From the IMG/VR virus record IMGVR_UViG_3300021964_008599, positions 1 to 64,000 of that record: DNA of 64,000 bases; one strand, given 5' to 3'. The notes beneath the pieces were generated by a model. The model searched no databases and was not told the origin of the DNA. It was given only the letters and a program-made list of their open reading frames with translations. Source of the stretch: a virus. Shown in pieces: positions 10,730 to 19,436 of this stretch. The translations under genes and the position numbers were made by a program. Positions within the stretch are counted from its first letter, which is position 1. The number at the start of each line of letters is the position of its first letter.

Positions 10730-11022
10730 TGGCAACTCAAAACGACAAATTACAATTTGACCAACCAGCAAACAGATTATCTGATATTGCTGAAGCAGAA
10801 AGAGGAAAATTATTCCCAAAAAATGATTTTTCACCTAAGTCTGATTCATACTCACCACAACACCCTGACGCAATGGCTGACGGTGACGAGTTAGGTAGAG
10901 GTACTGCAAAATTTTTAGATGTTTACAACGAAAACGCAGGAACTTCAACAGATATTCAAGAAAGAATAGGTGATATCAAAATTAATAAATTTAATTCAAA
11001 GAATACCTACCCTAATTTCTAA
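10729..11022 (+). CDS. Small hypothetical protein, probably virion associated
   Basis: A 97-residue polar protein without membrane segments or recognised motif; it looks largely unstructured (RGKLFPKNDFSPKSDSYSPQ). It overlaps its neighbours by 1 base on each side within the 9520-11997 operon. Confidence 0.45.
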   Translation: MATQNDKLQFDQPANRLSDIAEAERGKLFPKNDFSPKSDSYSPQHPDAMADGDELGRGTAKFLDVYNENAGTSTDIQERIGDIKINKFNSKNTYPNF

Positions 11023-11420
11023 TGAAACTTTTAGAAACATTCAAAGGACTCATCAATGAGGTTGCATCCCTTAACGATATTCAAAAATCGATAAGGGATA
11101 AGAATGTTACTATTATATATTATGACGGGGACAACCCTGGAGGTACAGGTGTGAGAGAAATTGAACCTGTTTGTGTAGGATACAGTAAAGCAGGAAACTT
11201 GGTTTTAAGGGCTTGGGACCGTGAAGGTGCGTCCCATACTGCGACAATCGGAGAGAAACCTCTACCAGGGTGGAGACTATTCAGAGTGGATAAAATCTTT
11301 ACTTATAAACCAACATTAGATAATTTTACACAAGAACAACCAGGTTACAACCCTAACGGTGATAAAAGTATGACGAGAGTTATTCTAAACGCACAATTTA
11401 ATACAGAAGAGAATGAGTGA
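11022..11420 (+). CDS. WYL-like domain protein
   Basis: A 132-residue protein. Residues ~20-95 follow the WYL-domain pattern: a hydrophobic IRDKNVTIIYY strand, an R-x-I-x-P turn (REIEPVCVGYSKAGNLVLRAW) and a final WRLFRVDKI. WYL domains bind ligands or nucleic acids in bacterial regulators and phage proteins. The N-terminus MKLLETFKGLINE ends in the I-N-E pattern seen in other putative virion-targeted proteins of this phage, so the protein may be packaged. Both calls are by eye. Confidence 0.5.
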   Translation: MKLLETFKGLINEVASLNDIQKSIRDKNVTIIYYDGDNPGGTGVREIEPVCVGYSKAGNLVLRAWDREGASHTATIGEKPLPGWRLFRVDKIFTYKPTLDNFTQEQPGYNPNGDKSMTRVILNAQFNTEENE

Positions 11421-11997
11421 TTTAATGCAAAAATTAGCGATATCTAAACAAATAATGGACAAACACAATCAAGTACCTAGAGGCTCGGCTTCAGGTAACT
11501 TACCGATGAGTGAAAATGTAAACGCAACATATAATATACCGAATGAGGTATTACAAGAATCTGTACCACAACAACCAGTGGTTAAACAATCAGTACAGAT
11601 AAACCAACCCGCAACTGCCGATGCTATTAAAAATTCTAAATTACCTGATGAAATTAAACAACTGATGATTGAAAATCCAATATCACAACCACAAATGGCT
11701 GGACCTGTTTTATCAGATGATATTATTGAGGGAGCATCAAGACTTATGAATTCTTCACCTAAACAACAGGTTATTGAGTCCACACCAAATACCGTATCAA
11801 CACCTAACAATAGTGATTTAAAACAAATGATTAGAGATGTTGTTCGTGATACAGTGAGAGATGTAGTAAAAGAAGAATTACAAAATGCTGGTTTATTATC
11901 TGAATCATCACAAAAAGCAAATGAAATGCTATCCTTAAGAGTGGGTAAACATATCTTTGAAGGTAAGGTGTTGAAGATTAAAAAAGTAAAACAGTAA
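11413..11997 (+). CDS. Hypothetical phage protein with C-terminal helix
   Basis: A 194-residue protein. The first ~110 residues are Gln/Pro/Ser-rich and probably disordered; residues ~135-160 (MIRDVVRDTVRDVVKEEL) form an amphipathic helix with a V-R-D repeat, likely a coiled coil. The end is basic (GKVLKIKKVKQ). This layout is common in phage structural or assembly proteins, but no family is recognised. Last gene of the 9520-11997 operon. Confidence 0.45.
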   Translation: MSDLMQKLAISKQIMDKHNQVPRGSASGNLPMSENVNATYNIPNEVLQESVPQQPVVKQSVQINQPATADAIKNSKLPDEIKQLMIENPISQPQMAGPVLSDDIIEGASRLMNSSPKQQVIESTPNTVSTPNNSDLKQMIRDVVRDTVRDVVKEELQNAGLLSESSQKANEMLSLRVGKHIFEGKVLKIKKVKQ

Positions 11998-12052
11998 TCA
12001 TCACTTTTCTTATTCCTTAAGTTTTATTATACTTTGTCTAAAAGTAATATAT

Positions 12053-13261
12053 ATGGCAAAGATAAGAGTACTCGTGTTACCCTCTGACAGAACAGGGGTA
12101 GGTAAGTTCCGTTCTGTGGAACCACACATTTTCCTACAAAACAAATATCCTGAAGATTTTCATGTGGATATTGACTACGAACCAAAAATTAATGATGATA
12201 ACTATTGGAAAAACTACGACATAGTACACTTCCATAGAACAATTACCAAAGATTATGTAAACACTCCAAAATTAATCGAGAAGTTACATAAGATGGGTAT
12301 TGTAACCATTGCAGATATCGATGACTATTGGTTACCAACAAGAGAACATCCTGCACATGCAATGATTATGAATAACAAACTCCATGAAAAAATCATAGAT
12401 AATTTACGTGCAGCACAATACGTAACAACCACAACAAAAATATTTGCACAGGAAATAAAAAAACTAAATAAAAATGTTTTTGTCCTACCAAATTCAATCA
12501 ACCCTAAAGAACCACAGTTCATGGAAAAGACTTTACCTTCAGATAAATTGAGATTTGGATGGTTGGGTGGTTCATCACACTTGCACGACTTAAAATTATT
12601 GGAGGGTAACTTCTCTAAGATTTCTAATCTAAAAGACCAATACGATTTATATTTATGTGGTTTCGATGTTCGTGGCACTGTCACAGAAATTGACCAACGA
12701 ACAGGACAACAAAAACAAAGACCTATCAAACCTGAAGAAACGGTATGGGCTGCGTATGAAAAGATTTTTACCGACAACTATAAGTTTGTCTCTGAAGATT
12801 ACAAAAAATATCTTTTGAATTATAAACCTGAGTCTTATGACGATGAAAACTTTTATCATAGAGTTTGGACTTTACCTGTAACGTCATACGCAAAAAACTA
12901 CTCAAAGTTTGATGTTTCATTGGCACCTATTAAGAATCACATTTTTAATAGAATGAAATCACAACTTAAGGTTATTGAAGCAGGGTTTTATAAAAAGGCA
13001 ATTATTGCATCAGAAGTGGGTCCTTACACTATCGACTTGAAACATTCACTTGAAAATGGTAATTTTGTGGACGGTAACTCTCTTTTGGTTAAGGAACACA
13101 GAAACCACGGTGATTGGTCTAAGTTTATGAAAAAACTGATTCAAAACCCTTCATGGGCCGAAGACTTAGGTGAGAGACTATACGAGACAGTAAAAGACAC
13201 ATATGATTTAAATAACGTAACAGATACAAGAGCACAAATTTATAAATCTTTAGTACAATGA
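12053..13261 (+). CDS. Glycosyltransferase, GT-B fold (GT4-like)
   Basis: A 402-residue protein with the two-domain GT-B layout. N-terminal domain: RVLVLPSDRTGVGKFR glycine region, then YDIVHFHR and DIDDYW. Middle: TTTTKIFAQEI and VLPNSINP, the usual junction before the donor domain. Donor domain: RFGWLGGSSHLHDL, and KVIEAGFYKKAIIASEVGPY, the E-x-(F/G)-x(3)-P/I-style loop of GT4 enzymes. Acceptor and sugar donor cannot be told. It starts a plus-strand run rich in sugar genes and overlaps the next gene by 4 bases. Confidence 0.75.
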   Translation: MAKIRVLVLPSDRTGVGKFRSVEPHIFLQNKYPEDFHVDIDYEPKINDDNYWKNYDIVHFHRTITKDYVNTPKLIEKLHKMGIVTIADIDDYWLPTREHPAHAMIMNNKLHEKIIDNLRAAQYVTTTTKIFAQEIKKLNKNVFVLPNSINPKEPQFMEKTLPSDKLRFGWLGGSSHLHDLKLLEGNFSKISNLKDQYDLYLCGFDVRGTVTEIDQRTGQQKQRPIKPEETVWAAYEKIFTDNYKFVSEDYKKYLLNYKPESYDDENFYHRVWTLPVTSYAKNYSKFDVSLAPIKNHIFNRMKSQLKVIEAGFYKKAIIASEVGPYTIDLKHSLENGNFVDGNSLLVKEHRNHGDWSKFMKKLIQNPSWAEDLGERLYETVKDTYDLNNVTDTRAQIYKSLVQ

Positions 13262-13959
13262 TAGATATACCCTTAAATAAACTTTTATTTTTTGATTTGG
13301 AAACTGTTGGTATTGAAAAAGACTTACCAACACTTAAAAAGAACAGACCTGAACTTGCAAGACTATTTGAAAGTTATTTGGACTGGTTTGTTAAGAAATA
13401 TCCTGACCAAGAAGGTAAGTCACCTGAAGAAATTTTTGTTAACAAAGCCGCGTTAGTTGCTGAATTTTCAAAAATTATTGTAGCATCATTTTCATTTATC
13501 ACACCAAAAAATGATATTCATACACAAACCATTGCGGAAGATGATGAAAGAGAATTACTACTACAGGTTAGAGATTTATTAAGAAAGGTTGAAAAATTAG
13601 ATTTTTATTTATGTGGTCACAATATAAAATTCTTCGATATACCGACATTAGGTAAGAGATTTTTATCTCATAGAATACTACCACCAAAAATATTACCGAG
13701 TTATGAAACAAAACCGTGGGAAATAAAAGCGGTGGACACCAAAGAGGTGTGGCAGTTCGGTAACAATTTTGGTATCTCATCATTGGACCTAATGTGTGTT
13801 TCTATGGGTGTTGATAGTCCAAAGACGGGTGAAGTATCAGGAAACTTAGTACACGACACCTATTGGAATGCAAATGGATTAACACCTATCGCTGACTATT
13901 GTGAGAAAGATGTTTCCGTTTTGGTTGAATTAATGAAGAAAATTTATAATTTAAAATAA
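13258..13959 (+). CDS. 3'-5' exonuclease, DEDDy type (DNA_pol_B_exo2-like)
   Basis: A 233-residue RNase H-like exonuclease. Motif I is FDLETVG (D13, E15), motif II GHNIKFFDIP, and motif III YCEKDV, the Y-x3-D arrangement of DEDDy enzymes. It matches predicted PolB-like exonucleases that occur without a polymerase domain. In the phage it could trim DNA or RNA ends or aid nucleotide recycling. It sits between a glycosyltransferase and the dUTPase, with a 4-base overlap upstream. Confidence 0.8.
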   Translation: MIDIPLNKLLFFDLETVGIEKDLPTLKKNRPELARLFESYLDWFVKKYPDQEGKSPEEIFVNKAALVAEFSKIIVASFSFITPKNDIHTQTIAEDDERELLLQVRDLLRKVEKLDFYLCGHNIKFFDIPTLGKRFLSHRILPPKILPSYETKPWEIKAVDTKEVWQFGNNFGISSLDLMCVSMGVDSPKTGEVSGNLVHDTYWNANGLTPIADYCEKDVSVLVELMKKIYNLK

Positions 13960-13962
13960 GAT

Positions 13963-14562
13963 ATGTTTAACAAGTTTAAAAATTTAAAAGATAGTTTTTC
14001 ACAATTAAGTGAACTACAAGAGAGTTTAAAAAATATGGATTCTACTGACCCTCAATCATTTTTGAATTCAATGGGAATTGATTATGAAGAATTGGAGAAA
14101 GGGTTTAATTCAGAATATTATAAAACACCTGAAATTGAATATGTTTATAAATCTGTAAATCCTGAACCTAAGTACCACTATGGTAGTGATTCAGGTTTTG
14201 ATTTAAGAGCAAATGAAAAGGTAACATTAAAACCTTTTGAACGTGCAATGGTACCCACAGGGTTACACATTAACGTACCCACAAGACACGAAGTACAAGT
14301 TAGACCCAAAAGTGGGTTAGCGTTTAAAAAAGGTCTTACAGTCCTTAATACACCAGGAACTGTCGATGAAGGATATACAGGTGAGATTAAAGTCATCTTA
14401 ATAAACCTAAGTCAAGAAACTCAGGTAATTGAATTTGGTGATAAGATAGCACAAGCGGTTATTTGTCCTGTAGTACAAGGAAGAGATGTTATTCTCAAAA
14501 GGGTACAAGAAATAAAAGATAAAGACCGAAATGAAAATGGATTTGGTTCAACAGGAAACTAA
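13963..14562 (+). CDS. dut: dUTPase with N-terminal extension
   Basis: Hydrolyses dUTP to dUMP, keeping uracil out of phage DNA and feeding dTMP synthesis. The trimeric dUTPase motifs are all visible: DSGFDLRA, PKSGLAF, GLTVLNTPGTVDEGYTGEI, and the C-terminal P-loop-like NENGFGSTG. An extra ~60-residue N-terminal segment (FNKFKNLKDSFSQLSELQES...) is helical and is not part of the enzyme core; usual dUTPases are ~140-150 residues, this one is 199. The extension may bind a partner. The C-terminus overlaps the next gene by 32 bases. Confidence 0.9.
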   Translation: MFNKFKNLKDSFSQLSELQESLKNMDSTDPQSFLNSMGIDYEELEKGFNSEYYKTPEIEYVYKSVNPEPKYHYGSDSGFDLRANEKVTLKPFERAMVPTGLHINVPTRHEVQVRPKSGLAFKKGLTVLNTPGTVDEGYTGEIKVILINLSQETQVIEFGDKIAQAVICPVVQGRDVILKRVQEIKDKDRNENGFGSTGN

Positions 14563-14941
14563 TACAAGTCCTGTTTTACCAAACGGGAGAAAAAATTACT
14601 TAATAGACATTGACGGTACAATAACTGATGATGTACCAAATGAAGAACCTAATAGAATGGAAAGTTGTCTTCCGTACACGGGGTCCGTTGACATTATAAA
14701 CGGATGGTATGATGAAGGTCACATAATTACTTTCTTTACCTCAAGGACTGAAGAACACCGTGAGGTGACAGAAAATTGGTTCAAAAAACATGGTTTTAAA
14801 TACCATAATTTATTAATGAATAAACCACGTGGTGGTAACTATCATTGGATAGATAATCATATTGTTAGAGGAACTCGTTATAATGGTAAATGGACTCCTT
14901 TAACAGAAAAAGAAACCACGATACAAGTATTTGACGATTAA
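14531..14941 (+). CDS. HAD-family phosphatase
   Basis: A 136-residue minimal HAD hydrolase. Motif I is DIDGTITDD (nucleophile and acid/base Asp both present), motif II FFTSRT, and a downstream WIDNH segment may supply motif IV. The size and sequence resemble capsule or sugar-phosphate phosphatases rather than polynucleotide phosphatases. With neighbouring glycosyltransferases on the downstream side, a sugar-phosphate substrate is likely. The start overlaps the dUTPase gene; a later start would remove only the non-conserved leader. Confidence 0.75.
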   Translation: MKMDLVQQETNTSPVLPNGRKNYLIDIDGTITDDVPNEEPNRMESCLPYTGSVDIINGWYDEGHIITFFTSRTEEHREVTENWFKKHGFKYHNLLMNKPRGGNYHWIDNHIVRGTRYNGKWTPLTEKETTIQVFDD

Positions 14942-16329
14942 TGATTACAATAGGATATAGCACAAAGAAAATAGACCCTGAATTCAGAGATTATATTGAA
15001 AAGTCTTGCGGATTACGTAACGTTGAAGTAATCCCATTCGAGAATCCAGGTACCCACTCATTAACTGAAGCCTACAACATTATCTTAGAACAGGCAAGCA
15101 ATGATATTGTTGTTTTATGTCATGATGACATTTATTTTGAAAAAGGTAATTGGGGTAATAAAGTTATTAAACATTTTAAAAGAAATCCTGATTACGGCAT
15201 TATAGGGGTTGCTGGTTCCAAATATATGCCAAAAACAGGTATGTGGTGGGAAGTTCAAACTGAAATGATTGGGATTGTAAATCATGAACATGAAGGTAAA
15301 AAATGGACATCAAAATACAGTGAGTCTAAAGGTAATAAATTAGATGATACAGTTATTGTTGATGGTCTTTTTATGGTGGTTAACAAACCAAATCTAAAAA
15401 CAAATTTTAATGAGGAAGTAAAAGGATTTCACTTTTATGAGGTAGATTTTTGTTTTAGAAACTTTTTAGAGGGTGTTAAAGTAGGTGTTTTTTATGACGT
15501 TAGGATTACTCATAAATCTATCGGTATGACTAATGAGCAATGGGAAAAGAACAGACAGCAATTTGCGGAAACGTATAAAGAAAATCTACCCATCTTATTA
15601 CCAACAACATTTACAAAAAAAGATGTTAAAAAGAATGAGCCTTTAGTAACATTAGCAATGCCAATTTACAATTACGCAAAAAGATTAAACCCAACCCTAC
15701 ATTCAGTTTTTAATCAAGATTATACCAATTTTGAAATCACGTTGGTAAATGATGGTTCTGATGATGAATATTGTTTAATGAAGTTGGATTCTTTAAAAGA
15801 CCATGATTCAATTCGAGTTATACATAAAGAAAATACAGGAGTATCAGATACTCGTAACCGAGCAGTTAAAGAAGGTAAAGGGGAATATGTTTTACCTCTT
15901 GATGCTGATGATATGATATTACCAGGTTATCTTAAAACTGCAGTAAACATAATTAAAAACAATCCAAAGATTAGTCCAGTATATTGTGATACAATACATA
16001 TCGGGGAAATGCAAGGATTGGAGAAAAGACCTGAGTGGTCAAAAGAAAGACTTTTATCGGGACCTTTTATAGTTAATAGTTCAATGTATTCTCGTGAAGC
16101 ATACGAGTCCACAGAGGGTTATAATACGGAAATGAAAGGGTGGGTTGATTATGACCTTTGGGTTCAAATGATGGATGCGGGTTATGAAGGTAAAAGAATA
16201 CCAAAAGGATTATTTGTTTATTTTCATCACGAAAGTGAAGGTAAAGGTTCGGTATCTACGAGCGCCAGAAACAATATGCAAGAGTTACATAAAACTATTT
16301 TAGATAGACATGAAAATAGAAGCGTTTGA
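14941..16329 (+). CDS. Two-domain glycosyltransferase (GT-A fold, GT2 type)
   Basis: A 462-residue protein with two GT-A modules. N-terminal ~1-215: VVLCHDDIYFE, the D-x-D region of a Glyco_tranf_2_5-like domain, and GFHFYEVDFCFRN. C-terminal ~230-455: VTLAMPIYNYAKRL, ITLVNDGSDDE, YVLPLDADDMILPGYL and WVDYDLWVQM, a standard GT2 domain. Bifunctional glycosyltransferases of this type usually extend polysaccharides or add two sugars in turn. The 3' end overlaps the next gene by 20 bases. Confidence 0.8.
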   Translation: MITIGYSTKKIDPEFRDYIEKSCGLRNVEVIPFENPGTHSLTEAYNIILEQASNDIVVLCHDDIYFEKGNWGNKVIKHFKRNPDYGIIGVAGSKYMPKTGMWWEVQTEMIGIVNHEHEGKKWTSKYSESKGNKLDDTVIVDGLFMVVNKPNLKTNFNEEVKGFHFYEVDFCFRNFLEGVKVGVFYDVRITHKSIGMTNEQWEKNRQQFAETYKENLPILLPTTFTKKDVKKNEPLVTLAMPIYNYAKRLNPTLHSVFNQDYTNFEITLVNDGSDDEYCLMKLDSLKDHDSIRVIHKENTGVSDTRNRAVKEGKGEYVLPLDADDMILPGYLKTAVNIIKNNPKISPVYCDTIHIGEMQGLEKRPEWSKERLLSGPFIVNSSMYSREAYESTEGYNTEMKGWVDYDLWVQMMDAGYEGKRIPKGLFVYFHHESEGKGSVSTSARNNMQELHKTILDRHENRSV

Positions 16330-17131
16330 TGAATTTGGATATATACTTTGGTACTACGCACCAATATCTTACGACGCATTTCTTAAAGGAAAGTTAATTT
16401 CCACTAAAAGTAAAATTGGGACTAAACCTGTATTTTATTTCTCTGAAAATCATACAGAAGATGAGATACATTACGACCCACCCAGACTTAAAAAAACATT
16501 ACAACCTATAGAACATTTCACATCTTGTTATAAAATAGAAGGTCCTTTATTTATCAAAGATAATTGGACACCACCACCATACAAAAAAATATTTAAAAAT
16601 GATGTTTATGTGTATGATAAACCCATACTAACCATTAATAATAAAAACACAAAAGAATGGGGGCAACATCCTCATAATTATTTTAATTCTGATTTTTTAG
16701 ATAAGATTTTTACCGAATTAAAAAGTAAGTATCAAATAATTTATATTAGACCACCAGATAAATCTGAAAATTTTAAATTACAAAAAGACACTAATCAAAT
16801 AAGTTTGGATATTGGTGATAAAGAAATTTTAGCAAAACATCCTGAAGTTATAGATATTGAGACCTTACTACTAAAAAGTGATAAAGTATATAATGAGGTT
16901 CAGTTTATGATATTGTCAAATTCAGATTACCATATAACACCTGCAGGAGATGCGGTTGTTCCTTCTTATTTTGGTGGAGAAGTTTTAATTTATAACTGTC
17001 CTAATTGTAATTCGTCTAATAGAGGTGTATGGAAAACGGGTTCTTGGATGGAAAAATTATCAGGGTCCAAAATATATGGATTTAATAATTACGATAATTT
17101 ACTTAATTACGTTAAAACTAACTGGTTATAA
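16310..17131 (+). CDS. Hypothetical protein of the sugar region, glycosyltransferase-like
   Basis: A 273-residue protein with no motif I can name with certainty. It alternates hydrophobic strands (KPILTINNK, YQIIYIRPP, FMILSNSDYHITPAGDAVVPSY, EVLIYNCP), which suggests a Rossmann-like sugar-transferase domain; the NSDYHIT segment resembles the donor site of some fucosyl- or glycosyltransferases. A C-P-N-C pair occurs near residue 229. It is convergent with the minus-strand cassette, 1 base apart, without an obvious terminator. Confidence 0.45.
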   Translation: MKIEAFDEFGYILWYYAPISYDAFLKGKLISTKSKIGTKPVFYFSENHTEDEIHYDPPRLKKTLQPIEHFTSCYKIEGPLFIKDNWTPPPYKKIFKNDVYVYDKPILTINNKNTKEWGQHPHNYFNSDFLDKIFTELKSKYQIIYIRPPDKSENFKLQKDTNQISLDIGDKEILAKHPEVIDIETLLLKSDKVYNEVQFMILSNSDYHITPAGDAVVPSYFGGEVLIYNCPNCNSSNRGVWKTGSWMEKLSGSKIYGFNNYDNLLNYVKTNWL

Positions 17132-17132
17132 T

Positions 17133-17843
17133 TTATCTTAGATGTAGTGACATATCATAATAATTAGGTTTACATTGTCCTAACCACCATTGCATTTCAG
17201 AAAAACTACTCATATTTGTACCATAAATGTCCGTAGATAAACTACCTAAGTATTGGTCTATTAATATGTCTTGCATACCTTCTACAGTAGTAAAATCTCC
17301 AAATTTTGTTCTTTTAGGTGTGGTATAAACATCGTACTTTTCTTTAATTAAATTTGTCGTTTCAGTGTCATCACAGGTTAATAAAATTTTACCTTCAATT
17401 TTATCCATTACCTTAAAAAGGTTATTTATTTTAAAATGTCTACCCCATGAGTTATATTCCGAAGGAAAACTTCTAAAAGTTCTAACGCTAACTGCACTAT
17501 ATTCACCTAACTTTTCTTTCTCTTCTTTAATTTTATTTGAAATATAATCGATAGGTTCTAAAGTTTTGATAACTTCAATATATCTTTTTTTAAGGTTAAT
17601 AGGTAACTTATCTTTACTTCCTTCATTATGTGTATTCATTTTAGGATGAATAAATTTGCAGTCAGATACACTACTTATGGCATTACCATTATAAATATTT
17701 TTATATAAATCATTAAACTTACATCCAACACCACTACTTGTTGTTATATCCCACATTAAATTAATATTTCCATATTCTACGATTGAAGATATTATACACT
17801 TCATTCGATTGGAAATTCCACCGTATGGTCTGCAATTAATCAT
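17133..17843 (-). CDS. Fucosyltransferase-like protein
   Basis: A 236-residue protein starting with RPYGGISNRMKCIISSIVEY, which resembles the G-G-(L/I)-(G/S)-NR(L/M) motif at the N-terminus of NodZ/O-fucosyltransferase-like enzymes. A later YSAVSVRTFRSFPS could be the conserved Arg motif that contacts the GDP sugar. It is the distal gene of the minus-strand cassette and overlaps the GT-D gene by 4 bases. The phage also has a GDP-sugar epimerase, so a GDP-sugar donor is reasonable. Fold call by eye. Confidence 0.45.
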   Translation of the reverse strand: MINCRPYGGISNRMKCIISSIVEYGNINLMWDITTSSGVGCKFNDLYKNIYNGNAISSVSDCKFIHPKMNTHNEGSKDKLPINLKKRYIEVIKTLEPIDYISNKIKEEKEKLGEYSAVSVRTFRSFPSEYNSWGRHFKINNLFKVMDKIEGKILLTCDDTETTNLIKEKYDVYTTPKRTKFGDFTTVEGMQDILIDQYLGSLSTDIYGTNMSSFSEMQWWLGQCKPNYYDMSLHLR

Positions 17844-18523
17844 ATTTCTAATTGTTTATAATCTCTATGGTAAGACCTACTTATTACCCCAATAAAGGGG
17901 TCCCATATTGAACCAAAATCAATCATGGTACATCTATCTCCAATGACATCATATAACTCATCTACGATAACATTTGTTGCCATAGAAGATGATAATCCAA
18001 ATACAACATCATCATATTTTTCTGTCATTTTTATCATATCATTTTTAATTCTATCTTTATCTAAAAAACAATTTTTAGATGGTATACTAACAAAGTCAGT
18101 GTATTTAATATCTATTTTTTTTAGGTTATCATTTGACACAATAATAAAGTTTCTTTTTTCTAATGCTTCAACTAATACCTTTAATTGTCCGTTTAATGCG
18201 GCATCTTCCCATATACCAGCATTAACCCAATTTATATTTATATTATTCTTTGATAAAAAAGGTAATAATCTATTTAAAATATTACGAATCTGACCGTGGT
18301 CTATATTCCAAATAGCTTTATAATAACCTTTATTGTTTTTTAGCGCAGTATTAAGACCATTTTTTAATTCAGGAAAATATTTGTGATGGTCACAATTTTG
18401 ACCTTTTAACCCCATAGCACAGAACCACTCACCATCACCCCATCGAGTAAAAGAAAAATTCTCATTATTACGAATTTTTTTTATATAATATTCTATTGGA
18501 TTATTTTTAATATCAATATTCAT
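17840..18523 (-). CDS. GT-D type glycosyltransferase (DUF1792-like)
   Basis: A 227-residue protein. The segment FSFTRWGDGEW (about residues 23-33) matches the R-(F/W)-GDGE motif of GT-D enzymes, where the D-x-E residues bind the metal and donor. VFGLSSSMATNVIVDEL and MIDFGSIWDP fit the C-terminal part of that fold. Members add hexoses in adhesin glycosylation and polysaccharide synthesis. Very AT-rich, like the rest of this cassette; overlaps neighbours by 4 bases on each side. Confidence 0.65.
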   Translation of the reverse strand: MNIDIKNNPIEYYIKKIRNNENFSFTRWGDGEWFCAMGLKGQNCDHHKYFPELKNGLNTALKNNKGYYKAIWNIDHGQIRNILNRLLPFLSKNNININWVNAGIWEDAALNGQLKVLVEALEKRNFIIVSNDNLKKIDIKYTDFVSIPSKNCFLDKDRIKNDMIKMTEKYDDVVFGLSSSMATNVIVDELYDVIGDRCTMIDFGSIWDPFIGVISRSYHRDYKQLEI

Positions 18524-18969
18524 ATGTCTAATTTCATTTTAATTGTATTGTCAACATTGTCATGAGGTTTTACACTTATTATAGTAAAATCTAATTTATT
18601 ATAGATATTAATTGCCCGTTTATTAGAACTCAAAACCTCTAAAAAAATTGTTTTAATATTAAACTCTTCTTTTAAATGTTTCATAAACTTTAAATATGAT
18701 GGTTTAGCGTAACCTAATCCCCTATACTTTTTATGTATATCCATTCCAATATATAAGGTATTATTATTCCAGTTAGAGGTTCTAAAATACCCTATATCTT
18801 CATTTAATATTTCAACTATAAAAAATGGAGACTCCAAACTTTTAAACCACTTGACATTATCTTCTAATGTGTAATTATTTTTATCGTGTAAAAACATACT
18901 ACTATGACTTCTAACCTCATTAAAAAAAGGTAAGTCAGATTCAACCATTCTTCGTATTTTTATGTCCAT
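18520..18969 (-). CDS. GNAT acetyltransferase
   Basis: A 149-residue GNAT protein: MDIKIRRMVESDLPFFNEVR start, IGYFRTSNW and TLYIGMDIHKKYRGLGYAKPSY, the latter holding the acetyl-CoA loop (R-G-L-G-Y-A, a variant of Q/R-x-x-G-x-G/A), then IFLEVLSSNKRAINIYNKLDF. It is two genes downstream of a sugar aminotransferase, so N-acetylation of an amino sugar is a likely job. It overlaps the upstream gene by 29 bases. Confidence 0.8.
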   Translation of the reverse strand: MDIKIRRMVESDLPFFNEVRSHSSMFLHDKNNYTLEDNVKWFKSLESPFFIVEILNEDIGYFRTSNWNNNTLYIGMDIHKKYRGLGYAKPSYLKFMKHLKEEFNIKTIFLEVLSSNKRAINIYNKLDFTIISVKPHDNVDNTIKMKLDI

Positions 18970-19435
18970 ATTTTTCTAAAATTTGTTTTGCCGCATTTTT
19001 TTGAGTAGAGACGTTAGTGGCAAGAATACTATTGGGTAATTTTTTAAATTCATTTAATGCGTCTAAATTTGTGATTTCCTTTTCCCACGCAACGGGTATA
19101 AGATTATATTCACCTAACCTCTCTACTCTTTTATTAAAATTATCAAGAACTGTTTTATTATCTTTATGGTGAATAAAATGAAAATTAACATCATCCAATC
19201 TCATAATTGGATATGTTTTTGAAATTGAGTCGTGTTTTAGATATCTACCATTTTTTAAATCTTCATCAATAAACAATGGTTGTTGAGAAATATAATGGTC
19301 AAATTTCTTACACACTTTAATAAAATCACTATCGTCTAAAATTAAATGCCATATAAAAGGATTATTATATTTTATTTCCTTAAGGTGATACAACCAACCT
19401 GAAACACAGCTATTACCCAAAAAAGTATCATTCAT
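18941..19435 (-). CDS. DUF1919-like exopolysaccharide biosynthesis protein
   Basis: A 164-residue protein. The pattern GNSCVSGWLYHLKEIKYNNP, DDSDFIKVCKKFDHY and YPIMRLDDVNFHFIHHKD follows the DUF1919 family, found in capsule and exopolysaccharide loci of many bacteria. Its reaction is not established. It lies between the aminotransferase and the acetyltransferase within one minus-strand cassette, 1 base from the aminotransferase gene. Confidence 0.6.
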   Translation of the reverse strand: MNDTFLGNSCVSGWLYHLKEIKYNNPFIWHLILDDSDFIKVCKKFDHYISQQPLFIDEDLKNGRYLKHDSISKTYPIMRLDDVNFHFIHHKDNKTVLDNFNKRVERLGEYNLIPVAWEKEITNLDALNEFKKLPNSILATNVSTQKNAAKQILEKYGHKNTKNG

Positions 19436-19436
19436 T

